From contig CAMHDS010000018.1 in NCBI GenBank assembly GCA_946183925.1, forward strand, positions 1-35,834: a stretch of 35,834 bases of DNA, in the 5' to 3' direction. The number at the start of each line of letters is the position of its first letter. The first letter of the stretch is position 1. A program made the translations under genes and the position numbers. Under the pieces are notes generated by a model that was not told the origin of the DNA, did not search any database, and saw only the letters and a list, made by a program, of their open reading frames with translations. Below are positions 1 through 6,580 of the stretch, piece by piece. The stretch comes from an uncultured Fibrobacter sp. Lineage in GTDB: Bacteria; Fibrobacterota; Fibrobacteria; Fibrobacterales; Fibrobacteraceae.

Positions 1-518
1 TCGTAGGCGATTCCGGAGTCGGTAATGCGGACAAGGTAAGCCCTGGAATCGTCATAGCTGTCGCTTGTCCAGAAGCTGGCGCTTACGCCCTTGTCGGCGA
101 AGTTTCCATCGTAGTACTTGAATCCGGCGAAGAGGGCGTTAAAACCGTTGGCGTTTTTGAGTGCGGCAGGCTCGCTTGCGCCGAAGGCCGTCTTGAAGTC
201 TTCTACGGTGGGGAGTGCCCAACCTGTGGGGCATACGTTACCCGTTGCAGAGGCGAAGGTGTACAGGCGTCCGTCCGTATTGCAGTTGTCGTGGTTGTTG
301 GCGTAGCACACGCTTGAATCCGGAGTGAACACGTCCAGGTTTTCGGCCATCCAGGTCTTTCCGCCCAGAGTTACGGTCTTGTAGGTCTTTTCGGGGCAGG
401 CTAGGGTGTGGCCGGCCTCGTTGTAGGCGCAGTCCCGGTTGTCGTTGCAGGCGGTAAAGGCGAAGGCGGTGAAAGCGACGAGGGCTGTGGTGGCAAGTGT
501 TTTAAGAACCGATTTCAT
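1..518 (-). CDS. FISUMP-domain lipoprotein (3' end outside window)
   Basis: The reading frame stays open from an ATG at 518 to the left edge, giving about 172 residues with the C-terminus missing. The start has a good ribosome site (AAAGGAG, about 6 nt upstream). The N-terminus is a lipoprotein signal: Lys near the start, a hydrophobic Ala/Thr/Phe-rich stretch, then FTAC as lipobox, so the mature protein is probably anchored by Cys at about residue 24. The mature part contains VTLGGKTWMAENL followed by CYANN, a DGRLY turn, LPTVEDF and a Trp-Thr-Ser near the end. This order is that of the Fibrobacter succinogenes major paralogous domain (TIGR02145-type). The family is abundant on Fibrobacter cell surfaces and its molecular role is not known. 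It diverges from the LysR gene. The family call is confident; the function is open. Confidence 0.85.
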   Translation of the reverse strand, partial: MKSVLKTLATTALVAFTAFAFTACNDNRDCAYNEAGHTLACPEKTYKTVTLGGKTWMAENLDVFTPDSSVCYANNHDNCNTDGRLYTFASATGNVCPTGWALPTVEDFKTAFGASEPAALKNANGFNALFAGFKYYDGNFADKGVSASFWTSDSYDDSRAYLVRITDSGIAY

Positions 519-723
519 GAGAACTCCTTTGAAGGTGCCTTAGGGCTTTTTTGTTTACGGTGACAAAGATAAAACATGATTTTGATATTGACTAATAAAT
601 AATTTTTTCATTTTTAATCACTTTTTTTGATGATTTTTCCAAAAAACCTTATTTTGCCCTTCTGTATCTCGATTTTATTGTTTATATTTGTGCTATAAAA
701 TTTTTTGATGAATTGGAGTTTTT
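519..723. promoter_or_regulatory. A/T-rich divergent intergenic region
   Basis: This 205-nt spacer separates the FISUMP gene (-) from the LysR gene (+) and is much richer in A/T than either gene. It must carry both promoters. On the plus strand, TATATT at 683-688 and TATAAA at 694-699 are candidate -10 elements, followed by GGAG at 715-718, 5 nt before the LysR start. LysR proteins often bind their own divergent promoter region, so an operator here is plausible, but I could not pick out a convincing dyad. No small ORF is seen. Confidence 0.45.
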
Positions 724-1611
724 ATGGAACTGACCCATATCAAGTACTTTCTGGAAGTGGCACGTACCGAACACGTGACCCAGAGCGCCAAGAATCTGTG
801 CATTGTGCAGCCTGCGTTGACTCACGCCATCCACAAGCTAGAAGACGAACTGGGCGTCAAGCTTTTCAAGTCCAGCGGTCGTAACATCAAGCTTACCGAA
901 GCGGGTGATTACTTCTACAAAAAGGTGAAGCCCCTCTACGAAGACATTGAGGCCCTGCCCGCCCGCCTTCGTGCCAAGTCCGACAAGCAGGCCATTACCG
1001 TGAGCCTCAAGGTCCTGGCGGCTTCTTCCTTTGTGACCAATGCGGTTATCCAGTACAAGAAAGACGCTCCGGCGCTCCGTTTTTATCTGGTGCAGAAAGA
1101 GGAATCGTCTTTGTACGACATTTCCATCCAGACTTTCGCCAACTACCGCCCGCAGGAAAATCCCGACGAAGAGGTTTTTGTCTGCTCCGAGAACATCTAC
1201 CTCGCCGTTCCCAACACGGCGGAATACAAGAAGCGCGACAGCATATCGCTGCATGAACTGGGCGACACCAACTTTATCGGTCTTTACGGTTCCAAGCAGC
1301 TCCACACCATCTGTGAAGATTACTGTAAGCGCATAGGCTTCCAGGCCCACCTGATTTTCGAGAGCGATAACGCCCTCATGGTAAAAGACGCCATCGCAGG
1401 CGGCCTGGGCGTGGGATTCTGGCCCGAGTTCTCTTGGGGCAAGGTGGACAACCGCAGAATCAAGCTATTGAAGATTACCGATATCGAATTCAAGCGCGAT
1501 ATTGTGGTGACGCTCCTCCGCGGCAAGCAGGACAATTCCCACATCGAAGGGTTCTACAAGTTCCTGGTAAACCAGCTGAAGCGTTCTGCCGGCCGCAAGA
1601 AAGAGCAGTAA
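724..1611 (+). CDS. LysR-family transcriptional regulator
   Basis: The 295-residue length is normal for the family. Residues 1-60 form the winged helix-turn-helix: MELTHIKYFLEVA, then the recognition helix region QPALTHAIHKLEDELGVKLF and the wing residues SGRNIKLTEAG. A linker helix follows at about 60-88. Residues about 90-290 are the periplasmic-binding-protein-like effector domain, with GGLGVGFWPE near the C-terminus as usual. The ATG has GGAG 5 nt upstream. The partner is divergently placed (the FISUMP lipoprotein), and the acyltransferase gene begins only 18 nt downstream, so these are the likeliest targets. The effector molecule cannot be predicted. Family assignment is firm. Confidence 0.93.
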   Translation: MELTHIKYFLEVARTEHVTQSAKNLCIVQPALTHAIHKLEDELGVKLFKSSGRNIKLTEAGDYFYKKVKPLYEDIEALPARLRAKSDKQAITVSLKVLAASSFVTNAVIQYKKDAPALRFYLVQKEESSLYDISIQTFANYRPQENPDEEVFVCSENIYLAVPNTAEYKKRDSISLHELGDTNFIGLYGSKQLHTICEDYCKRIGFQAHLIFESDNALMVKDAIAGGLGVGFWPEFSWGKVDNRRIKLLKITDIEFKRDIVVTLLRGKQDNSHIEGFYKFLVNQLKRSAGRKKEQ

Positions 1612-1629
1612 TAGCTATCTTTGGCAGCC

Positions 1630-2826
1630 ATGGAAAACAACTCGACAGATTGTGCGGCAAAGCCAACTGCCTCCAAGCCGAACTACTTTCCGGCTATTGA
1701 CGGGCTTAGGCTTTTGGCCAGCGTGAACATCGTGATGCTCCACCTGGGCAGTTCCAGTGCGCTGAATTACATGCAGGACTGCAAGTGGCTCATGCCCATC
1801 ATCAGCGCTCCTGCCTTTGCGGCGGGCATCTTCTACGTGTTTGCGGGATTCTTGTTTGCAAGTAAGTTCAGCGATCCGGAACGGCGCATCCCCGTGATTC
1901 CCTTCATGTTCGCCCGCATCGCGAAACTCTACCGTCTGCATTTTTTCATGACGCTCTTGATGTTCGTGGTGCTGGTGTTCAAGTTCAGCGGCTACACCCA
2001 CCTGCCAGGGCTTTCTGAAATCGGCGACTGTGCCGCGGCGGGTCTTGCCAAGATGACCCACCCCTGGCGGAGCCTATTTTTGCACCTTACCCTCACCTGG
2101 TCCATTGTGCCTGACCTGGGCATGAAACTGAATGAGCCTTCTTGGTCACTGACCAGCTTTTTTATGTGCTACGCTATCACGCCCTGGTTCAGCCGCTGGC
2201 TTTTCCGCCAGAATTACCGCACGCTCTGGGTGCTGTTCGGCACGCTGTTTATCCCCGGAATTCTGTGGGCGGTTTTCTTCGGAGCTTCCGACAACCTGTG
2301 GTTCAGCGGCTACGAGGCCAAGTACCGTTTCTTCCACATTTTCGCTCCGGTCCGCATTTTTGAATACCTGTTCGGCATGGTGCTTTTCCGCCTGTACAGC
2401 GAGGGCGGTTTCGATTTCCTCAAAAAGAAATATGCAAGCGGCGTTGCCCAGGCGGTGATTCTTGCCGCCATTTACGGGAGCCTATTCCTGCTTCGGCCCG
2501 AATGGAACCCCGGCGTGAACTATTTCTTCCATCACAGCCTCCCGATTTTGCTTTACGGGCTGTTCCTGCTTTCACTCCTGAGTGGCAAGGGATTTGCGGC
2601 CAGGTTCTTCTGCATTCCGCTGGTCCGCAAGGTGGGCCGCGCCAGTTTCTACCCCTACTTGATCCACCTGCCGATTATCACCATCGCCTGGGGCATTTGC
2701 AATCTGAACAAGCCCCTGAATACCTTGATCCTGATGGTCTTCATCTATACCGTCAGTACCCTGTACATGGAATTCAAGACCTGGCGCCGCAAGCGTGCCA
2801 AGGTCAAAAAGGCAACTGCGTCCTGA
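1630..2826 (+). CDS. Acyltransferase 3 (OafA/YrhL-like) membrane protein
   Basis: A 398-residue polytopic membrane protein of the acyltransferase-3 family (PF01757). These proteins transfer acetyl or other acyl groups to cell-surface glycans. The family signature is visible: YFPAIDGLRLLASVNIVMLH near residue 18, then FYVFAGFLFA, a basic loop FARIAKLYRLHF, and a conserved late segment FYPYLIHLPII. About ten hydrophobic spans are present. I prefer ATG 1630; a TTG three codons upstream (1621) is open in frame but neither has a clear Shine-Dalgarno. The gene follows the LysR stop by 18 nt and may be cotranscribed with it. The substrate is unknown. A second acyltransferase of the same family lies in the capsule locus at 30129. 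Confidence 0.88.
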   Translation: MENNSTDCAAKPTASKPNYFPAIDGLRLLASVNIVMLHLGSSSALNYMQDCKWLMPIISAPAFAAGIFYVFAGFLFASKFSDPERRIPVIPFMFARIAKLYRLHFFMTLLMFVVLVFKFSGYTHLPGLSEIGDCAAAGLAKMTHPWRSLFLHLTLTWSIVPDLGMKLNEPSWSLTSFFMCYAITPWFSRWLFRQNYRTLWVLFGTLFIPGILWAVFFGASDNLWFSGYEAKYRFFHIFAPVRIFEYLFGMVLFRLYSEGGFDFLKKKYASGVAQAVILAAIYGSLFLLRPEWNPGVNYFFHHSLPILLYGLFLLSLLSGKGFAARFFCIPLVRKVGRASFYPYLIHLPIITIAWGICNLNKPLNTLILMVFIYTVSTLYMEFKTWRRKRAKVKKATAS

Positions 2827-2841
2827 AACCTTCTTTCACCA

Positions 2842-2898
2842 TCATCCTGAGGCAATCTCGAGCCGGTGTCATCCTGAATGGCGTTAGCCATGAAGGAT
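2842..2898. repeat. TCATCCT-type palindromic intergenic repeat
   Basis: The arms 2871-2882 and 2887-2898 pair as ATCCT/AGGAT and ATGGC/GCCAT around a GTTA loop, with one internal two-base mismatch. A shortened copy of the left edge (ATCATCCTGA, 2841-2850) stands 20 nt upstream. The same head, GGTGTCATCCT, recurs at the 9223-9242 hairpin. There is no T-run after the stem, so this is more likely a dispersed repeat unit than an intrinsic terminator, although it could stabilise the 3' end of the acyltransferase mRNA. Confidence 0.6.
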
Positions 2899-2911
2899 CT
2901 AGGCCCGAATA

Positions 2912-2941
2912 TTGTTTTTTTCACCCGTAAAATTGTATATT
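2912..2941 (+). promoter_or_regulatory. Candidate batA promoter
   Basis: TTGTTT at 2912-2917 and TATATT at 2936-2941 are separated by 18 nt, a sigma-70-like arrangement. The -10 ends only 10 nt before the batA ATG, so the 5' leader would be extremely short. TATATT is also seen upstream of several other genes in the window. Confidence 0.4.
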
Positions 2942-2951
2942 ATTCGCCGAA

Positions 2952-4055
2952 ATGGATATCGGTTCGTTACATTTTCAGAATCCCGAAGCCTTTTGGCTGT
3001 TGTTGCTTGTTCCTGTGCTTGTGGCGCTCTACATTTACCGTCAGCAGCGTCGCAAGAGCACCATCAAGTTCCCGGCCCTTGCCATAGCCAAAAAAGCATC
3101 GCCTAGTCATCGGGTGCGCATGCGCCACATTGTGCCGGCGCTCCGCCTTGCAGCCCTGTGCTGCTTTGTGGTGGCCCTTGCCCGCCCCCAGAATGCTACC
3201 GAGGTGGAATACACCAACACCGACGGCGTGGATATTATGCTGGTGCTGGACGTGTCTGGCTCCATGGGCACGCTGGACATGTTGACCCGCACAGAACAGG
3301 CGAAGCTCGGGGTGATGAACGCCGAACGGATTCTCAAGTCCGGTGATTACTGGAAATATAGCCGCATGGGGTATGCCCAGCAGGTCATTGCGGAATTCAT
3401 CCAGAAACGCCACAGCGACCGTATCGGCCTTTCTGCCTTTGGCGCCCGGGCGGTGACCCAGTGCCCCCTTACGCTGGATTACGGCTCACTGCTTGAAATT
3501 TTGGGCGTTACAGACGACCTGGCCCACGATTCTATCATGGGAAGCCGCACCGCCATTGGCGATGGCCTTATGAATGCTCTTGCCCGCCTGCAAAAGTCCG
3601 AAGCCAAGTCCAAGGTGGTGGTGCTCCTGACCGACGGTAAGGATAACGCTAGCGTCATTTCACCTGTCCGTGCGGCCGAGGTGGCCCAGTCCATCGGGGT
3701 GAAGGTCTATACCGTAGGCGTGGGCAAGCGGAAGGGTAAAATTTTGAGTTTCCAGCAGAACCCCTGGACTGGCGAAATATCTTGGGGCGAGCGGGACATC
3801 ACTCCCGAAGAGGGCATCGACGAAACCACCCTCAAGGCGGTGGCACAAAAGACCGGCGGAAAGTTCTACCGGGCCGAAAACAAGGAACAGCTAGAAGAAA
3901 TCTATTCCGAAATCGACCAGCTGGAAAAATCCGAAATCGAGACGGTGGCCTACGCCCGCTACGCCGAAAAGTTCTACCCCTGGCTTTTGGTAGGGGCACT
4001 CCTCATTCTGCTGGAACTGATTCTTGCCAACACCCGCTTTGTGCGGATTCCGTAG
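2952..4055 (+). CDS. batA: BatA-like von Willebrand factor A membrane protein
   Basis: 367 residues. It has an N-terminal membrane pair (about 14-30 and 60-77), a VWA domain (about 92-320) and a C-terminal membrane helix (about 343-361), which is the BatA layout. The metal-ion-dependent adhesion site is complete: D100-V-S-G-S104, T200 in SRTAIGDGL and D228 in LLTDGKDN. PLTLDYG, YTVGVG and the ALARPQ motif after the second helix are family-typical. About 25 extra residues (around 108-145) sit between the first metal motif and the helix that normally follows it at once. Bat proteins are membrane VWA factors linked to oxidative-stress tolerance and envelope function, usually beside MoxR ATPase and DUF58 genes, which are not in this window. 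There is no strong ribosome site before the ATG. The batB-like paralogue follows at 5367. Confidence 0.86.
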   Translation: MDIGSLHFQNPEAFWLLLLVPVLVALYIYRQQRRKSTIKFPALAIAKKASPSHRVRMRHIVPALRLAALCCFVVALARPQNATEVEYTNTDGVDIMLVLDVSGSMGTLDMLTRTEQAKLGVMNAERILKSGDYWKYSRMGYAQQVIAEFIQKRHSDRIGLSAFGARAVTQCPLTLDYGSLLEILGVTDDLAHDSIMGSRTAIGDGLMNALARLQKSEAKSKVVVLLTDGKDNASVISPVRAAEVAQSIGVKVYTVGVGKRKGKILSFQQNPWTGEISWGERDITPEEGIDETTLKAVAQKTGGKFYRAENKEQLEEIYSEIDQLEKSEIETVAYARYAEKFYPWLLVGALLILLELILANTRFVRIP

Positions 4056-4056
4056 G

Positions 4057-5175
4057 CTACTCCCCATCTACTGAAGGCTTGTAGCAGTTCCTGGTGCAGT
4101 TTTCGATTAGATCGTCAACCGTCTTGGTGGTGGGCGTGCCGAATTCGGACCAGTAGATGGAGAAGGTAATGGGCCACGGGCCCTGGGCAAGTTCTTCGCT
4201 GGTGGCGCTGGTGGCAATCAGCCTGTTGGCCAGAGTCTCTATCTCGGAAAAATCGTTACATTCGGTAACAATGGCAAAAGACGAAGTGCTGTAGCGGGCG
4301 ATAAAAGACCCGCGATTGATGCATTGCTGCCGTAAGAACGAGGCCATTTTTTGGAGGGCTATGGCTGCGGCCACACCCCCGTATTTCTTTTTCATGGCCT
4401 TGAACTTGTCGATGTCGATTTTTACAAAAAACAGTCTCTTGGCAGGGTTCTGTTTTTGGGTAATGGCATCCAGGTAGTCTGCAAGTTTGTTGTCATTGTT
4501 GAGCTTGGTAATTTCATCGACGGTAATTCTCCTGCGCAACGAGGTCAGGTGTATAAACAGAGTGACGATGACAAACGAGGGTGACGTGATGGGCATATCG
4601 TAGAATTTGGCCTGTACCACCAGCAGAAGCAGGGGGAAAGCCATGGCTCCCGAAAGCAGGTAAAGGCTACGACGGCGAATCCTGTTGGTGCACTTGCGGG
4701 CCTTGGTCAGGCACAGGATCGACGCGGATACCACATAGACAATCGTCAGGATGTTCAGCAAAATCCACACATGGGGTCTCATGTCGAGAGGCGGTTCTGT
4801 CAGGTTGCTCAAGACATCTATGATGGCCATGACACTTACCACAAGGCTTGGCAACAATATGGGGATGAACTTTTTGCGAAGGTGGTAGGTGCTTGTGGAC
4901 GTAATAAAGAATACGGTCAGGAACCAGGAACAACCCATGCAGATGCAGGTGACGATCTTGAGGCCGTTGATAATCTTGATGACGGGGATGTAAGTGGAGG
5001 GAATGAACTGTCCTGTAGAATTCAGGACGCAGAAAGCGATGGACAGGTCCACCAGGTATCGGAAAACGTGAACTTCCCTGAGGCGGGAGGCCCGCTCCGT
5101 GATGCCATAACGCACCATCAGGAGAATGGCGATGCTTATGAGATCGATTTCGACTACAAAGGGATTGATTTCCAT
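4057..5175 (-). CDS. Membrane protein with degenerate GGDEF domain
   Basis: 372 residues. Residues 1-212 hold about six or seven hydrophobic spans, forming a membrane sensor-like region. Residues about 216-340 follow the GGDEF fold: DEITKLNNDNKL at the start and KIDIDKFKAMKKKYG for the metal/nucleotide half. The catalytic loop that should read GGDEF is STSSF (296-300, after FIARY), and the ND, GH and GD positions of the upstream helix are also lost (KK, GG, AA). It should therefore not make cyclic di-GMP; it may sense nucleotide or act as a scaffold. The gene lies on the opposite strand between batA and batB. Its stop is one base from the batA stop, so the two genes converge with no room for a terminator. 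AGGGT precedes the ATG. Confidence 0.75.
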   Translation of the reverse strand: MEINPFVVEIDLISIAILLMVRYGITERASRLREVHVFRYLVDLSIAFCVLNSTGQFIPSTYIPVIKIINGLKIVTCICMGCSWFLTVFFITSTSTYHLRKKFIPILLPSLVVSVMAIIDVLSNLTEPPLDMRPHVWILLNILTIVYVVSASILCLTKARKCTNRIRRRSLYLLSGAMAFPLLLLVVQAKFYDMPITSPSFVIVTLFIHLTSLRRRITVDEITKLNNDNKLADYLDAITQKQNPAKRLFFVKIDIDKFKAMKKKYGGVAAAIALQKMASFLRQQCINRGSFIARYSTSSFAIVTECNDFSEIETLANRLIATSATSEELAQGPWPITFSIYWSEFGTPTTKTVDDLIENCTRNCYKPSVDGE

Positions 5176-5202
5176 AGATTTACCCTATAATCCAATAAGT
5201 AA

Positions 5203-5231
5203 AATATATCTTTTTTTTAATAAAAAAGTCA
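5203..5231 (-). promoter_or_regulatory. Candidate promoter of the GGDEF-like gene
   Basis: On the minus strand TGACTT (5231-5226) and TATATT (5208-5203) are spaced by 17 nt. The -10 ends 27 nt upstream of the ATG at 5175. Runs of T and A surround it. Confidence 0.45.
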
Positions 5232-5288
5232 TCGCCCGCAAATAAATGTGATTTTTCCCGTTTTTGGGGTCATTTTTTTGAAAAAATG

Positions 5289-5309
5289 GGGCGAAAAAGC
5301 CCTTTTTTT
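5289..5309 (+). terminator. Terminator-like hairpin upstream of batB
   Basis: GGGC (5289-5292) and GCCC (5299-5302) pair around GAAAAA and are followed by seven T (5303-5309). A run of A precedes the stem, so it could also work in the other direction. It ends one base before the candidate batB -10 (5311), and could stop plus-strand read-through that crosses the GGDEF-like gene. Confidence 0.45.
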
Positions 5310-5310
5310 G

Positions 5311-5359
5311 TATATTCATGGGTATGCGGGCCCTGCCCCGCGCCGTTTTTTTTCTGGAG
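5311..5359 (+). promoter_or_regulatory. batB -10 element and leader with second hairpin
   Basis: TATATT at 5311-5316 is a candidate -10; no good -35 is visible. The leader then holds GCGGG (5326-5330) and CCCGC (5337-5341) as a 5-bp stem, followed after GCCG by eight T (5346-5353) and the GGAG ribosome site (5356-5359). A hairpin plus T-run between promoter and start codon is what an attenuator looks like, but the four-base gap before the T-run weakens the case. Confidence 0.35.
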
Positions 5360-5366
5360 TCTGTCC

Positions 5367-6395
5367 ATGCGATTTGCGGAACCGAGCTTTTTGTGGGGAC
5401 TTTTTACCCTGCCATTTTTTGCCCTCTTGTTCTATTATGCCTTTTACCGCCGTAAAAAGCTGGCGGAGCGGTTCGTGTCCCTTTCCATGCTGCCCAAGCT
5501 TTCGACCAGCGTGTCTCCCTGGCGGAGGCTTGCCAAGGTTCTGATCCTCCTTTTGGCAATCGCTTTTTTGTTCGTTGCCCTTGCAAGGCCCCAGTGGGGC
5601 CATAAGCTGGAACACGTGGAGCGTCGCGGTCTGGACTTGGTGCTGCTGCAGGACATTTCCCTTTCCATGCTGGCCGAAGATATCAAGCCGAACCGTCTGG
5701 TGCGTAGCCGTCACGAGATTGCCTCGTTCCTGGAATCTCTCACCGGTGACCGCGTGGGTCTAGTGGCCTTTAGCGGCGAGGCCCAGGTGATGGTGCCCCT
5801 GACGTTGGACTACGGTACCGTGCAGATGATGCTCCGGGAACTGGAGCCGGGTTGGCTCATGCCGGGAACGAACCTGGAAAAGGCCATCCGCAAGGGGATG
5901 GATTTGTTCCGCAACTCCGGCGGGGCGGGCAAGTATTCGGTGATGGTTCTCATGAGTGACGGCGAAGAACTTGAAGACGCCGCCGTCAATGCCGCCAAGG
6001 AAGCCGCCGAGATGGGCATCCGCATCTATACGGTGGGTATCGGCTCCCGCGAAGGTGTGCCAATCCCCGTCAAGACCAAGAACGGTGAGGTGGCCTACAA
6101 AAAGGACATGCAAGGAAACATCGTGACCACCCGCCTAGAAGACGGGACTCTTCAAGAAATTGCAAGCGCTACCGGCGGGTTGTACTTTTACGCGAGCCCT
6201 GGCGAGTTCCAGCTGCAGAAGGTGCTGACCGAAATCGCCACCCTCGAAAAGAAGGACCAGGCAAGCGACCGCTTTGAAAATTATCAGGACCGCTACCAGA
6301 TTTTTCTCGGGATTGCGGCCCTGCTGTTCTTGATTGAAGCGGTGGTATCCGAACGGGGCCGCCGTCGCAGGCAGTTGGCCGGTCGTTTCAGCTAG
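5367..6395 (+). CDS. batB: BatB-like von Willebrand factor A membrane protein
   Basis: 342 residues from the ATG at 5367, chosen because GGAG lies 7 nt upstream; the frame is open further upstream to 5286 but that stretch is leader. Membrane helices are at about 8-27 and 57-73, with a VWA domain at about 88-300 and a last helix near the C-terminus followed by a basic tail. The metal site is intact: D96-I-S-L-S100, T168 in MPGTNLEKAI and D198 in LMSDGEE. The segment SMLAEDIKPNRL is characteristic of BatB. BatA and BatB probably act together in the membrane. Usually they are adjacent codirectional genes; here a reverse-strand gene separates them, so they must have separate promoters. Confidence 0.87.
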   Translation: MRFAEPSFLWGLFTLPFFALLFYYAFYRRKKLAERFVSLSMLPKLSTSVSPWRRLAKVLILLLAIAFLFVALARPQWGHKLEHVERRGLDLVLLQDISLSMLAEDIKPNRLVRSRHEIASFLESLTGDRVGLVAFSGEAQVMVPLTLDYGTVQMMLRELEPGWLMPGTNLEKAIRKGMDLFRNSGGAGKYSVMVLMSDGEELEDAAVNAAKEAAEMGIRIYTVGIGSREGVPIPVKTKNGEVAYKKDMQGNIVTTRLEDGTLQEIASATGGLYFYASPGEFQLQKVLTEIATLEKKDQASDRFENYQDRYQIFLGIAALLFLIEAVVSERGRRRRQLAGRFS

Positions 6396-6399
6396 ATAC

Positions 6400-6486
6400 A
6401 AAAAAAGCCTTTCGGGTGGGTATGTCTCTCTTGGAGACGGGCGGCGCTCCATGGGAGGCCGAATTAGAATCCACCGGAAAGGCTAT
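6400..6486 (-). ncRNA. Candidate small structured RNA (three-way junction, U-run 3' end)
   Basis: Read on the minus strand, the closing stem pairs 6484-6471 with 6419-6406 (13 of 14 positions, one C-C mismatch). Inside are two hairpins: 6460-6454/6450-6443 (7 bp with one bulge, CAT loop) and 6438-6434/6428-6424 (GTCTC/GAGAC, 5-nt loop). The closing stem runs straight into seven U (6406-6400), so the whole fold ends as an intrinsic terminator. A TATATT at 6498-6493 predicts a start near 6486, almost exactly where the stem begins. It matches no RNA I can name: no tRNA T-loop and no SRP GGAA/AGCAG core. The alternative is an elaborate 3' structure for batB read on the plus strand, but the T-run exists only for the minus direction. 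Confidence 0.5.
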
Positions 6487-6492
6487 GAGTAT

Positions 6493-6522
6493 AATATACA
6501 TTCAAAAAGCCCGGTAAACCAA
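6493..6522 (-). promoter_or_regulatory. Candidate promoter of the small RNA
   Basis: On the minus strand TTGGTT (6522-6517) and TATATT (6498-6493) are 18 nt apart. The predicted start, about 7 nt downstream of the -10, coincides with the 5' edge of the folded element. No ORF follows on this strand. Confidence 0.45.
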
Positions 6523-6566
6523 ATTATTTTGAAATTCCTTAGTCCAATTTGGAATGAGGGAATAGC

Positions 6567-6572
6567 TATATT
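6567..6572 (+). promoter_or_regulatory. Candidate -10 immediately before the M16-like gene
   Basis: TATATT ends 8 nt before the ATG at 6581. If used, the mRNA would start at or within a few bases of the start codon (leaderless or nearly so). There is no Shine-Dalgarno between it and the ATG, which fits. No good -35 is visible. Confidence 0.3.
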
Positions 6573-6580
6573 GTTTGGTG

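Noticed and set aside
6400..6486. The folded element as a tRNA or SRP RNA
   Set aside because: It has no T-loop GTTCRA, no anticodon arm in register and no SRP domain IV core, so neither fits.
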